A stretch of 64,000 bases of DNA from JANOYJ01 sp963792485. GTDB taxonomy: Bacteria; Pseudomonadota; Alphaproteobacteria; Rhizobiales; Rhizobiaceae. Positions 53,201-62,104 of this stretch are shown here, in pieces. Under the pieces are notes generated by a model. It did not search any database. It saw only the letters and a list, made by a program, of their open reading frames with translations, and was not told where the DNA came from. Where the stretch lies: assembly GCA_963792485.1 (NCBI GenBank), contig CAWBWL010000003.1, positions 17,002-81,001 on the forward strand. Direction: 5' to 3'. The translations under genes and the position numbers were made by a program. The first letter of the stretch is position 1, and each line of letters starts with the position of its first letter.

Positions 53201-54894
53201 CTGCGCCCCTTGCGCAAATGACGCCGCGCGATTTCCGCCGCATGTTTCATGTCGCTGGCAAAATGCGACTCCGGCGCTCTGACGCCATGCGCGCGCAGTG
53301 TTTTGACCACGGCCTCATTGCCGCCCGCAATTATCAGGATGACATCGCGCCGGTGAGCCCGACGCGCCAATGCTTCCATGGCGTATGCGCCCGTTGAATC
53401 AAGGAACGGCACGCCGGAAACATCAATGATGAATGCCTTATGCTGATCGGCGATGCGCTCCATCACGGCGCTGACGGTGGAAGCGGCGCCGAAGAAGAAA
53501 GCGCCGCTGATCTTGTAGATGGCAATGTCCTTGCTGCCCGCGAATGCCTTGCCACCTTTGACTCGCGTCTCATCTGCCACGTCGTCAACTGGCAGAAAAC
53601 TGCCTGCCTCAAGGCTGATTGTGCCCGCCATTCTGTCGATGAAGACAACTGAGCCGATGGCAAAGCCAACGAGAATGCCGGTGGCGAGATCGACAAAGAT
53701 GGTCAGCAGAAAGGTTGCCAGGACAATCAGCGCATCCTCGCGCGATGAGCGGGTCAATTGCAGGAACGCCGCCTTCTCCGCCATGTTCCACGCAACATGG
53801 ACAAGCACGCCCGCCAGCGCCGCGAGCGGGATCAGGCTTGCCAGCGGCGCGGCAAGCATCATGAAGGCAAGGATGAACAGCGCGTGCAGCATGCCCGCCA
53901 CCGGTCCGTGCGCGCCGGAACGGACATTGGTGGCGGTGCGCGCGATTGTTCCGGTCACCGGTATGCCGCCAAACAGCGAGACGGCGATGTTTGCATAACC
54001 TTGGGCGACAAGCTCGCAGTTTGACCGGTGCCGCCGGCCGCTCATTCCATCCGCCACCACGGCGGAAAGCAGGGATTCGATTGCGCCGAGCAGCGCGAAA
54101 CTCAGGGCGTCCGGCAGCATTTCCGCCGCTCTTGCCAGCGAGATTTCCGGAAGCGAGGGCGCAGGGAGAATCCGCGGGATTTCGCCAAACCGCGAGCCGA
54201 TTGTCTCGATGTCGGGGCCGAGCGCAGCGGCGAGCACAGTGACCACCAGCACCGCCGCCAGCATGCCCGGGATTTTCGGCGCAAACATGCGGGCGAGAAC
54301 AATGATGCCAATGGTCAGAAGACCGATGGCGAAGGCCGGGACAGTGAGGGAGGGCAGGGCAGAGAACAGAGCTGGCAGTTTTTCAATCAGCGGCCCCGGC
54401 TCCTTGCCGGCAAGCGACAGCCCGAGGAAATCCTTGATCTGGCTTGCAAGGATGATGACGGCGATGCCCGCAGTGAAGCCGACCGTGACCGGATAAGGAA
54501 TGAATTTGACATAAGTGCCGAGCCGGAAATACCCGATGGCGAGCAGCATGAAGCCGGACATGAAAACCGCAAGCAGCATGCCATCCGCACCATGCTGCGC
54601 GACGCTTGCGGCTACGAGCACAATGAAGGCGCCCGCCGGTCCCCCAACCTGGAAACGGCTGCCGCCGAGGAGCGACACGAGAAATCCGCCAACTATCGCC
54701 GTGTAGAGACCGCGGTCCGGCTCAACGCCCGACGCAATGGCGATCGCCATCGACAATGGCAGCGCGACAATGGCAACCGTCAGTCCGGCGACAATATCAG
54801 CGCGCAGCTGCCGCGCGCCATAACCCTCGCGCCAGACTGTCACCAGCTTGGGCGTGAAAAGCTCCGCAAATGTCGGCTCATTTCCCCGGTTCAT
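53197..54894 (-). CDS. SulP-family anion transporter with STAS domain
   Basis: The 565-residue inner-membrane transporter has about 10-12 helices beginning DIVAGLTVAIVALPLSMAIA, with the sulfate-permease motif GLYTAIVGGFLVSLLGGSRF. A C-terminal STAS domain (about 440-550) includes AFIIDVSGVPFLDSTGAYAM. Substrate could be sulfate, bicarbonate or another anion. ATG 54894 is chosen because the signal GGGCGGG lies ahead and the residues before it do not look conserved. Confidence 0.88.
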   Translation of the reverse strand: MNRGNEPTFAELFTPKLVTVWREGYGARQLRADIVAGLTVAIVALPLSMAIAIASGVEPDRGLYTAIVGGFLVSLLGGSRFQVGGPAGAFIVLVAASVAQHGADGMLLAVFMSGFMLLAIGYFRLGTYVKFIPYPVTVGFTAGIAVIILASQIKDFLGLSLAGKEPGPLIEKLPALFSALPSLTVPAFAIGLLTIGIIVLARMFAPKIPGMLAAVLVVTVLAAALGPDIETIGSRFGEIPRILPAPSLPEISLARAAEMLPDALSFALLGAIESLLSAVVADGMSGRRHRSNCELVAQGYANIAVSLFGGIPVTGTIARTATNVRSGAHGPVAGMLHALFILAFMMLAAPLASLIPLAALAGVLVHVAWNMAEKAAFLQLTRSSREDALIVLATFLLTIFVDLATGILVGFAIGSVVFIDRMAGTISLEAGSFLPVDDVADETRVKGGKAFAGSKDIAIYKISGAFFFGAASTVSAVMERIADQHKAFIIDVSGVPFLDSTGAYAMEALARRAHRRDVILIIAGGNEAVVKTLRAHGVRAPESHFASDMKHAAEIARRHLRKGRS

Positions 54895-55034
54895 CCCGCC
54901 CTGCGACTCATTGGCTGACAAGAATTGCACCAAAGCGAAAGGCGCGCAAATCCGGATGACGCGTGGCCGCTGAAGATGATAGCCTCGCGCATCTGGTAAG
55001 GAACGGAATTCCTCGGCGAGAAGTGGACGGCAGA

Positions 55035-55715
55035 GTGCGGACAATTCGGCGGCTGACATTGGCGATTCTGTTCACACTGATTGGGACAGCGGGCATGGGA
55101 GATTTTGTTGGCGGTGCCTATGCGCAGCAAACAGGCCTTCACGCGGCTGCGCTGTCCGGTGATCTCCCGGCAACGGAGCGCCTCATAGGCAGCGGCACGG
55201 CGTTGGATGCGGTTGACGGGTCGGGACAAACTGCGCTTCTCATTGCTGTGCAGAACAACCAGATCGACATCGCCAAAGCGCTGATTGCAGCTGGAGCCAA
55301 CATCAATATTCAGGCGGCCAACAAGGACACGCCCTGGCTCATGGCGGGCGCCAGCGGCCGCACGGAAATCATCGCGGCGATGATCCCGGTAGGCCCGGAC
55401 TTTTCGATCCGCAACCGCTTTGGCGGCAATGCGCTGATTCCGGCCTGCGAGCGGGCGCATGTCGAGACGATCAAACTTCTGCTGACCACCAAAATCGATA
55501 TCAATCACATCAATAATCTTGGCTGGACCTGTCTTTTGGAGATTGTCATTCTCGGCGATGGCGGCCCGCGCCATCAGGAGGCGGCAAGACTTGTGCTTGC
55601 CGCTGGAGCCGATCCCAATCTCGCTGACAAAAATGGCGTCACCCCGCTTGCCCATGCCCGCGCCAATGGCCAGACTGTAGTGGCGAAACTGATTGAATTG
55701 GCTGGCGGCAAGTAA
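55035..55715 (+). CDS. exported ankyrin-repeat protein
   Basis: The protein of about 226 residues has a signal-like N-terminus (RTIRRLTLAILFTLIG). About five ankyrin repeats follow, e.g. TGLHAAALSGDLPATERLIG, GQTALLIAVQNNQIDIAKAL, and a final GVTPLAHARANGQTVVAKLI. It is likely a periplasmic protein-binding scaffold. Start is uncertain: GTG at 54963, 55023 or 55035 are in frame. I favour 55035 because it gives a compact MRTIRR signal peptide start. Confidence 0.78.
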   Translation: MRTIRRLTLAILFTLIGTAGMGDFVGGAYAQQTGLHAAALSGDLPATERLIGSGTALDAVDGSGQTALLIAVQNNQIDIAKALIAAGANINIQAANKDTPWLMAGASGRTEIIAAMIPVGPDFSIRNRFGGNALIPACERAHVETIKLLLTTKIDINHINNLGWTCLLEIVILGDGGPRHQEAARLVLAAGADPNLADKNGVTPLAHARANGQTVVAKLIELAGGK

Positions 55716-55745
55716 ATTGTGCCGCACCGGCTTGGAGGATTTTTC

Positions 55746-56702
55746 ATGACCATCACAAAAGTTGGCCTGATCGGCGCGGGGCTTATGGGCCATGGCATCG
55801 GCAAGAACATCGTCACCAAGGGCTATGCGCTGAAGGTGATGGCGCACAGGAACCGCGCGCCAGTCGAAAGCCTTCTGGCGCTCGGCGCAACCGAGGGCGC
55901 GACGCCTGCCGAAATTGCGGCGGGTTGCGACTTGGTGATCTTGTGCGTCACCGGCTCGCCGCAAGTCGAATCGATCATCTATGGCGAGCATGGCCTTGCC
56001 TTTGCCGAGCGCGCGGGCCTCATCATCGCCGACTGCTCGACCGCCGAACCGCACGCGACCATCCGCATCGCCGCCGATCTTGCCAAACACGGCGTGCATT
56101 TTCTCGACACGCCCATGACTCGCACGCCGCGCGAAGCCGAGGCTGGCAAGCTCGGGCTGATGGTGGGCGGGCCGGTGGAGTTGATTTCCCGAATTCGCCC
56201 GGTGCTTGACTGCTTTGCCGACACGGTCATTCATGCCGGTCCCGTCGGCGCGGCGCACCAGCTGAAGCTCATCAACAATTTCCTGTCGCTCAGCCACGCC
56301 GCCATTGCCGCCGAAGCCATCACGGTCGCCGCCAAGGCGGGCGTTTCCATGCAGGCGCTGAAGGATATTGTCATTTCTGGCGGCGCCAACTCCGTCATGT
56401 TCGAGCGCCTGATCAAGGTGCCGCTCGACGATGATGACACCGCCGCCAAATTCGCCATCGAGAATGCCCGCAAGGACATGCGCTACTACACCAATATGAC
56501 CGAACAGCTCCCCGTCGCCTCCTTCCTCGCCGAGCAGGTCCACCAGCTGTATGTCCTTGGCGTCAATCAGGGCTATGGCGAACGCTATGTGCCGCGGATG
56601 ATTGACATGATGATGGAAATGAACGGGGTTGCGGGCAAGCCTTCCGCCGTCGCTAAAGCTGCGGCGCGGCAAGTCCCGGTGCCCGATCCCGCAAAGCTGT
56701 GA
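55746..56702 (+). CDS. 3-hydroxyisobutyrate dehydrogenase-family NAD(P) oxidoreductase
   Basis: This 318-residue beta-hydroxyacid dehydrogenase has the Rossmann motif VGLIGAGLMGHGIGKNI, the substrate motif DTPMTRTPREAEAGKL and the catalytic lysine in HQLKLINNFLSLSHAAI. It may act on 3-hydroxyisobutyrate, tartronate semialdehyde or a related acid. In principle it could serve the pyrimidine pathway products, but it is 45 kb away. GGAGGA precedes ATG 55746. It follows the ankyrin gene by 30 bases. Confidence 0.87.
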   Translation: MTITKVGLIGAGLMGHGIGKNIVTKGYALKVMAHRNRAPVESLLALGATEGATPAEIAAGCDLVILCVTGSPQVESIIYGEHGLAFAERAGLIIADCSTAEPHATIRIAADLAKHGVHFLDTPMTRTPREAEAGKLGLMVGGPVELISRIRPVLDCFADTVIHAGPVGAAHQLKLINNFLSLSHAAIAAEAITVAAKAGVSMQALKDIVISGGANSVMFERLIKVPLDDDDTAAKFAIENARKDMRYYTNMTEQLPVASFLAEQVHQLYVLGVNQGYGERYVPRMIDMMMEMNGVAGKPSAVAKAAARQVPVPDPAKL

Positions 56703-56780
56703 TGGCGCGAGGCAGGGCCATGCCCAATCCCCCGGAAGGCTTTCGCCTGCCAGGTTCTCCGCCAAAACTGCGGAACTGCG

Positions 56781-57554
56781 TCAGACCCAAGGCGGCTTGG
56801 GCGGCGAGAGGATTTTGAAGGCGATTGAATGGACTTCATCCAGCAGCAGTTGAGCCTCGCTCTTTGCATGCCGGTTCTTCTGAAAACCGGGCGCATAGCC
56901 CGGACGCATCGGCGACAGGCGCTGCGGGCGCATTTTGGTTTTGGTCTTGATCGCATATGCGCACAGGGCCAGAAACCGCAGATAGCGCTGCACGGAGCCG
57001 GGCATGTCCTGGACCGCATTATGCAGCGCCTGCAGCCGCTGCCACAGCCTCACCGCCCCGACCGGCGCGCAGCGCACGGGATCCGGCAGCTCTGAGGGAA
57101 ACGGCTTGATGGAGCCCGGATCGAGTTCCGGTCCCCAATAGTCCCAAAACGATTTCATCGGATCAAACATGTTGAACACAGGCGTGCGCGGTGCGGCGTC
57201 AGAGCCTGCGGTCTCGTCAGAACCGGCAGCGGCATCAGCGCTTTCCAGATCATCCGTATTTTCTGAAGCATCAGCGGCGGCGGGCAGAGCAGTCCCTGCG
57301 GGAGCCGTTCGCGTTACGAGCGGTTCAAAAGCAAGCCCGCGCGCGGCAATGATGATCAGCCGGCGCATGGCGGCCTCGGCCGGCACCAGGATCAGCATCA
57401 CAGCCCGCCAGACATAACGCGGCAGCGTGCGCTCAAAAGGCTCGGACCCGATCACCTCGCCCGGCACAATGCGCGCCAGCACAAACATGTCCGCGATAAT
57501 GCGGATCAGAATGTCCCGGTTGCGCTCAACGCATCCTGCCCAGTCAAAACTCAC
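56781..57554 (-). CDS. uncharacterised conserved protein, intact paralogue of the 455-1198 gene
   Basis: GTG 57554 follows AAAGGGA and starts VSFDWAGCVERNRDILIRI. The 257-residue protein keeps the family blocks: a core LILVPAEAAMRRLIIIAARG, an acidic low-complexity linker (about 95-130, rich in Asp/Glu/Ala), TPVFNMFDPMKSFWDYWG, and a basic C-terminal part with SPMRPGYAPGFQKNR. No enzyme motif or known domain is recognised. The order hydrophobic helix, acidic linker, basic tail suggests a binding or structural role, but that is a guess. Confidence 0.75.
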   Translation of the reverse strand: MSFDWAGCVERNRDILIRIIADMFVLARIVPGEVIGSEPFERTLPRYVWRAVMLILVPAEAAMRRLIIIAARGLAFEPLVTRTAPAGTALPAAADASENTDDLESADAAAGSDETAGSDAAPRTPVFNMFDPMKSFWDYWGPELDPGSIKPFPSELPDPVRCAPVGAVRLWQRLQALHNAVQDMPGSVQRYLRFLALCAYAIKTKTKMRPQRLSPMRPGYAPGFQKNRHAKSEAQLLLDEVHSIAFKILSPPKPPWV

Positions 57555-57805
57555 GGCGTCCCTTTCAGACACAAACCAACGGGAGACATCATGACGCAGA
57601 ACGGGAAGGCGGGGATGAGAATATTTTGGGGCATTGATTTTATTGGGATAATTCGTGTCTTGCCGATTTCCATCCCCGGGGGTTGGAAGTGTGGTATCGC
57701 GCGCGAGCCGCCACCACGCTCGGCTTGCGGGGCAAGCGCCTTTGAAAAGCCGCAGCAAATGAGTAACTGGAGCCGCGCCGGGGATCAACAGCATTGGAGC
57801 CAAGC

Positions 57806-58444
57806 GTGAGCAAGGTCTCGGACTGGGGCATTCCGGCGGGGCTGATGGCTCTGAGCGCGATTCCCATTGCTGCGGGAACCGTCAGGCTGTTGCAGCTGGC
57901 GAGCGGGGCTGTGACACCCGAGAACGCGCGGTTTTTCGATTCGCCGCTTCCGGCTGTTCTGCATATCGCCGCAGTTACCCTGTTCAGCCTCCTGGGCGCG
58001 CTGCAGTTTGCGCCGCGCATCCGCAATGCCTATCCAAAATGGCACCGCTGGACCGGTCGCGCCGTCGTGCCGGTCGGGCTCATCGCCGCTCTGTCCGGCC
58101 TCTGGCTGGCGCATTTCTACGACCTGCCTCCGACCGACGGAACGGCGCTCTATCTCACGCGGCTCATCGTTGGCGTCTGGATGATATTCGCTCTGTGCCG
58201 GGGTTATCTCGCTATCCGGGCGCGCGACATTGAAACCCACCGCAACTGGATGCTGCGCGGCTACGCCATCGGCATGGGCGCGGGAACGCAGGTGCTGACC
58301 CATCTGCCCGTCATCTTTCTGGCCAACCCACCGGACACAACGCTGCGCGCCGTGCTGATGGGCGCGGGCTGGGCGATCAATGCGGCGGTGGCGGAGTTCA
58401 TCATTTTTCGGCGCGGCAGGCCGGCTGTCATGGCGCTGGCGTGA
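57806..58444 (+). CDS. DUF2306 integral membrane protein
   Basis: The protein of about 212 residues has six to seven predicted helices, with DUF2306 features such as LFSLLGALQFAPRIRNAYPK, WHRWTGRAVVPVGLIAALSG and ETHRNWMLRGYAIGMG. The paired histidines in helices suggest heme or metal coordination, but no function is known to me. GTG 57806 follows GGAG; a TTG at 57794 is the outer alternative. It is upstream of, and in line with, the tetR-P450 pair. Confidence 0.82.
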   Translation: MSKVSDWGIPAGLMALSAIPIAAGTVRLLQLASGAVTPENARFFDSPLPAVLHIAAVTLFSLLGALQFAPRIRNAYPKWHRWTGRAVVPVGLIAALSGLWLAHFYDLPPTDGTALYLTRLIVGVWMIFALCRGYLAIRARDIETHRNWMLRGYAIGMGAGTQVLTHLPVIFLANPPDTTLRAVLMGAGWAINAAVAEFIIFRRGRPAVMALA

Positions 58445-58458
58445 GGGCTTGACCCGCT

Positions 58459-58504
58459 CGCATTAGTAAATATACATATGTATAAAAATTGACATGTGTA
58501 TAAA
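58459..58504 (+). promoter_or_regulatory. promoter and operator of the tetR-P450 pair
   Basis: TTGACC (58459-58464), a 16-base spacer and TATAAA (58481-58486) form a good sigma-70-type promoter. The perfect 14-base palindrome TATACATATGTATA (58471-58484) overlaps the spacer and -10 box. Its right half recurs as ACATGTGTATAAA at 58492-58504. This is what an autoregulatory TetR operator should look like. Transcription would start about ten bases before the ATG, giving a near-leaderless mRNA without a Shine-Dalgarno. Confidence 0.65.
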
Positions 58505-59088
58505 TGGTGCTCACCCGCAAAGACCGCTCCCGCGCTTCCATCCTCGACGCATCCGAGGCGGCGTTTCTCGAGCTTGGCTTTGACAATGTGTCAATGGACG
58601 GGATCGCGCGGCGCGCCGGGCTGACGCGCATGACGGTCTATAATCTCTTCGCCTCCAAGGATGACATCGCCATGGCGGTCGGCGACCGCGCGGCGGCGAA
58701 GGCCGATCCCTGGCTGCGGCCGCGCATGGCGGCGGGCGAGAGCGCTGCAATCCTATTGCGCGACGCGCTTTTGGGCAGCGCGCACTGGTGTCTCGAAAAT
58801 CCGAGCATCGCCGCTATCAATCTTCGGGGGCGCAAGCTGACATCGCTGCAGCCGCCCGCTGGCGCGCCGTCCTTTCACGGACTTGTCCGCGACATTTTCG
58901 CGCTCGGACAGCGGCAGGGCCTGTTCCGGGACGACGAGGACCCAAACGACATGGCGCTGGTCCTGCTCGGCGGCTTTGCGCAGCTCATTCTGTTCTCGCT
59001 CGCGGGAACGCCGTTTGACCCGGCGCGGGTCGAGCTTCTGCTGCGGCTCAATATTGAAGGCTTTGGCGCGCGCAGCGCCAACCAGTGA
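58504..59088 (+). CDS. TetR-family regulator next to a cytochrome P450
   Basis: The 194-residue repressor has a standard N-terminal helix-turn-helix (VSMDGIARRAGLTRMTVYNLF) and a C-terminal ligand domain of the QacR/AefR-like sort. The P450 gene begins 7 bases after its stop, so the two are probably co-transcribed. An inducer related to the P450 substrate would be expected. No ribosome site precedes ATG 58504. Confidence 0.88.
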   Translation: MVLTRKDRSRASILDASEAAFLELGFDNVSMDGIARRAGLTRMTVYNLFASKDDIAMAVGDRAAAKADPWLRPRMAAGESAAILLRDALLGSAHWCLENPSIAAINLRGRKLTSLQPPAGAPSFHGLVRDIFALGQRQGLFRDDEDPNDMALVLLGGFAQLILFSLAGTPFDPARVELLLRLNIEGFGARSANQ

Positions 59089-59095
59089 GGAAGAC

Positions 59096-60466
59096 ATGAG
59101 CGTCAATCGTCAGCACTTCATTCCGCCCGCTCCGCCTGTGCCCGCAAAGGATCTGCCGCTGTGGCGGCTGCTGCCGAAATTTATTCAATCGAGCCTGTCG
59201 ATCTGGCCGGATTATTCCTTTGACGTCATGTATTCCCGCAGAAAGGCGCTCGGCGTCGAGGCGCTCTTGGTGAACGATCCGGAAGGCATCAGACATGTTC
59301 TCTCGTCCGGCGCGGCCAATTACCGGCGGCCGATGCCCATTATCCGCGTCGTGCGCCCGCTGATCGGCTCGGGCATATTTCTGGCCGAAGGCGGCGAGTG
59401 GCGGCGTCAGCGCAAGGCGCTGGCCCCGGCCTTCACACCGGCCGCCGCAAACATCCTCATCCCGCATTTTCACGGCGCAGCCCAGCATCTCCTCAGCGCC
59501 ATCGGCGGGCAGTCTCACGTCAACCTGTCGGCGGCCTTTCAGGACACCGCGCTGGAAGCGGTGTTGCGGGCGCTTTTCTCAAAGCCCGAAAGCGCGTTCC
59601 GCGACAGGCTGGCCGGGCTGATCCGAAGCTACACATCCGGGCCGGGGCGTCCCGCGATGCTTGACGGGTTTGCGAAGAGGGAAGATTCATTCGCCTTCAC
59701 AACGCGCGGGCGTTTGCGGTTTCAGTCTGAGTGGCTCGGCGCGATTGAGGCCGTGGTCACAGAGCGCCAGGCGAACCGGACCGCAGGCGCGGCGCGGGAT
59801 CTGCTCGACCAGCTGCTTGACCTCAAAGACGCCGAGACAGGCGAAGGGCTTTCGAATGAAGACATACGCGACCAGTGCGGCACGATGTTTTTCGGCGGCT
59901 CGGAAACAACGGCGCGGCTGATGTTCTGGGCCTCATATCTGTTGGCGCAGGACAAGGATACGCAGACAAAGCTGCGCGCCGAAATCAGCGCCTTTGCCCC
60001 GGAGCGGGCGGAGACCATCGACGACCTGCGGAACTGGCCGCTGCTGCGCAATGTCCTGCTCGAAGCCATGCGCCTCTATCCGCCGGTGCCGCACCTCATG
60101 CGCGGCGCAATCGAAACCGAGATGGTGTGCGGCGAAACCATGCCAAAGGGCGCGCAGGTCTGGATCAGCCCATGGGTCCTGCATCGGCACCGCAAATTCT
60201 GGGAACATCCGACCGCCTTCATCCCGGACCGCTTCGCCGGACAGCCCGCGCCTTGGGTGCAGACGCCGGGCTACATCCCCTTCGGCGCCGGCCCCCGCAT
60301 CTGCCTCGGCCTGCATTTCGCACTGGCGGAGGCGCAGATCGTTTTGGCATATCTGTTGGCGCGGTATAAAATCAGCTTGTCTGGCGGGGACGAGGTGATG
60401 CCCATTGGGCGGGTAACGATTGAGCCGTCGGTGGAGCCGGGGTTTGAGCTGGAGAGGGTGGGGTGA
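59096..60466 (+). CDS. cytochrome P450
   Basis: The 456-residue heme monooxygenase has an I-helix MFFGGSETTARL, ExxR in LLEAMRLYPPVP and the heme ligand C403 in FGAGPRICLGLHFALAEA. The long helical C-terminal half resembles class II-like P450s (CYP4/CYP102 style) more than short bacterial ones. No ferredoxin or reductase gene is adjacent. Substrate unknown; hydrophobic compounds are likely. GAGGAAGAC precedes ATG 59096. Confidence 0.9.
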   Translation: MSVNRQHFIPPAPPVPAKDLPLWRLLPKFIQSSLSIWPDYSFDVMYSRRKALGVEALLVNDPEGIRHVLSSGAANYRRPMPIIRVVRPLIGSGIFLAEGGEWRRQRKALAPAFTPAAANILIPHFHGAAQHLLSAIGGQSHVNLSAAFQDTALEAVLRALFSKPESAFRDRLAGLIRSYTSGPGRPAMLDGFAKREDSFAFTTRGRLRFQSEWLGAIEAVVTERQANRTAGAARDLLDQLLDLKDAETGEGLSNEDIRDQCGTMFFGGSETTARLMFWASYLLAQDKDTQTKLRAEISAFAPERAETIDDLRNWPLLRNVLLEAMRLYPPVPHLMRGAIETEMVCGETMPKGAQVWISPWVLHRHRKFWEHPTAFIPDRFAGQPAPWVQTPGYIPFGAGPRICLGLHFALAEAQIVLAYLLARYKISLSGGDEVMPIGRVTIEPSVEPGFELERVG

Positions 60467-60489
60467 GGTCAGTCTGGCGCGTCGGCTGA

Positions 60490-60849
60490 TCAAATCCCCG
60501 CCCGGTCCATCTGCCAGGCTCCCGGCGTTTCCCAGCCCATCTCCCGCGCCACGATCAGCCCCAAGAGCAGGATCGCGTCCGGCTCATGCAGCACCAAAGC
60601 GGCGGGCGCTATCCTGCGATGCACGAGTTCCAGCAGGATCGCCGAGGCTGACGATGAGCCGATCGTGCCGGGAATGAAGAGCACGCGGTCCCTGATTTCC
60701 TTGCCATGCTGAGGGTGGCGCACGTCGGCGATTTTTGAGGTCTTCGGGTCAACGCCGCCCCAGAAGCTGATTGGAGCGGTGAGGACCAGCGGCTCGGCTT
60801 GCACGGCAGGGCCGGGGACGAGGACTTTGGCTTTGGAATAATCAAACAT
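60490..60849 (-). CDS. aconitase X swivel (small) subunit, DUF126
   Basis: The 119-residue protein begins MFDYSKAKVLVPGPAVQAEP. It has the DUF126 features ISFWGGVDPKTSKIADVRH, PGTIGSSSASAILLEL and HEPDAILLLGLIVA. It is the small subunit of aconitase X enzymes and must assemble with the large subunit. Its start lies inside the end of the large subunit gene (8 bases overlap). Confidence 0.87.
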   Translation of the reverse strand: MFDYSKAKVLVPGPAVQAEPLVLTAPISFWGGVDPKTSKIADVRHPQHGKEIRDRVLFIPGTIGSSSASAILLELVHRRIAPAALVLHEPDAILLLGLIVAREMGWETPGAWQMDRAGI

Positions 60850-62104
60850 CGGCGGCTCCGGAAAAAACCGGCCTCCCCGCCACCGCGCTCTCCACACACT
60901 CCGCCATCGACCCGAACACCACCCCATAGCCCGTATTGCCCGGCGCATATTGGGCGAACTTGCCGGAATTGGTCATCAGCACGCCGCCTGTCATGTCTTT
61001 CAGGATCGGCGTGACGACGACGCAGGTGTCGGCGACCACGGTGACGCCGCAGGCTTCGAGCGATCGGCGCAAACCGCTCGCCTCGATTGCTTTCAAGGCA
61101 TGGCGTCCCGTGCAGGCGAAGAAGGGTATGGAAAGCTTGCGGCCTGCGATCAGCGCCGCAAGCCTGTCGAATTCTGCCGCCGAGAGATGCGGGCTGCCGA
61201 TGGCGACGGCGTCGATATGGTCTGTGCGCTCCGTGGTGGCGAGGCGGCGCTGGGTTTCTTTGAACATTTCCGCGCTGACCTGGATGGTCTCGCGCAGCGT
61301 TTCGCCGCCCGTGGCGGTTTCCATATCCGGCGCTTCGGGCGTCACGCCCAGAATATGAAACAGCCCGACGCCGCCGGTCGAAGCCGCCGCCGCGCCGAAG
61401 GCTTTCAGCGCGTCCTCGCCCGGATGCGCCGCGATGCCGGTGACGACTCCCACCGAAGTCCCGGCGAGCCGCCCGAACAGGCTGCCCAGAACCGGAAAGG
61501 CGATCTCGCTGGTCAAGAGCGCGGAGGGCAGGGCGGAGACATCGACGGCGAAGGCCGCGCGCCGGTTTTCCGTCAGGTGCAGCCCGTAATTCGGCGCGCG
61601 GCCGGAGATGGCGCAGGCTATGTCGAGGAAGTCGCCATAGCGGTTGGTGCGCGCGCCGAGCACGGAATTGCAGAACACCACCGCGTTGCTCTCGCCCCAG
61701 GCGACATCCGAGCCGAGCGCCGGGCGGTGCCCCGCCTGATAGGGCGCGCAGGTCCAGGTCGGCTCGCAGCCGAGCGCGATATAGGCGCGCATCATCCGCC
61801 CCGCCATGTCCCGCTCATGCGGCGGCAGGTTGACTTTGGAGCAGCCCATCAGGTCCAGCCCGCCGACATTCAGCGTCGCGCGGATGGCAACCTTCGCGCC
61901 AAGCTCCACCAGCCTTTCGGCGAACAAAGTGCCGGAATCGCCATGATACAGCGCCCCGTCAATATGCGCCGACGCAACGGGAATGAGCGACGGCGCCGAC
62001 ATCAGCCGCGCGGTGTCCGCCACAATGCGCAGCGCCATCGCCGCGCCTTCGCCCCGCGCGCCGGAGAGCATGTCCTTCTCGTCAGGCGTCAGCTCAAGCG
62101 TCAA
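60842..62104 (-). CDS. aconitase X catalytic (large) subunit, DUF521
   Basis: The 420-residue protein has MTLELTPDEKDMLSGARGEG, GLDLMGCSKVNLPPHERDM, WGESNAVVFCNSVLGARTN and later ACTGRHALKAIEASG. The Cys residues in these motifs are candidate iron-sulfur ligands. Aconitase X members studied in other bacteria dehydrate cis-3-hydroxy-L-proline; archaeal ones dehydrate phosphomevalonate. A hydroxyproline-like substrate is more likely in this order, but no pyrroline carboxylate reductase lies nearby. TTG 62104 overlaps the stop of the upstream MoeB-like gene. Confidence 0.87.
   Translation of the reverse strand: MTLELTPDEKDMLSGARGEGAAMALRIVADTARLMSAPSLIPVASAHIDGALYHGDSGTLFAERLVELGAKVAIRATLNVGGLDLMGCSKVNLPPHERDMAGRMMRAYIALGCEPTWTCAPYQAGHRPALGSDVAWGESNAVVFCNSVLGARTNRYGDFLDIACAISGRAPNYGLHLTENRRAAFAVDVSALPSALLTSEIAFPVLGSLFGRLAGTSVGVVTGIAAHPGEDALKAFGAAAASTGGVGLFHILGVTPEAPDMETATGGETLRETIQVSAEMFKETQRRLATTERTDHIDAVAIGSPHLSAAEFDRLAALIAGRKLSIPFFACTGRHALKAIEASGLRRSLEACGVTVVADTCVVVTPILKDMTGGVLMTNSGKFAQYAPGNTGYGVVFGSMAECVESAVAGRPVFSGAADV

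Noticed and set aside
54891..56765. 624-codon minus-strand open frame
   Set aside because: It is the mirror of the ankyrin and hydroxyacid dehydrogenase genes, whose motifs and ribosome sites are clear on the plus strand. Long antisense frames are common in GC-rich DNA.
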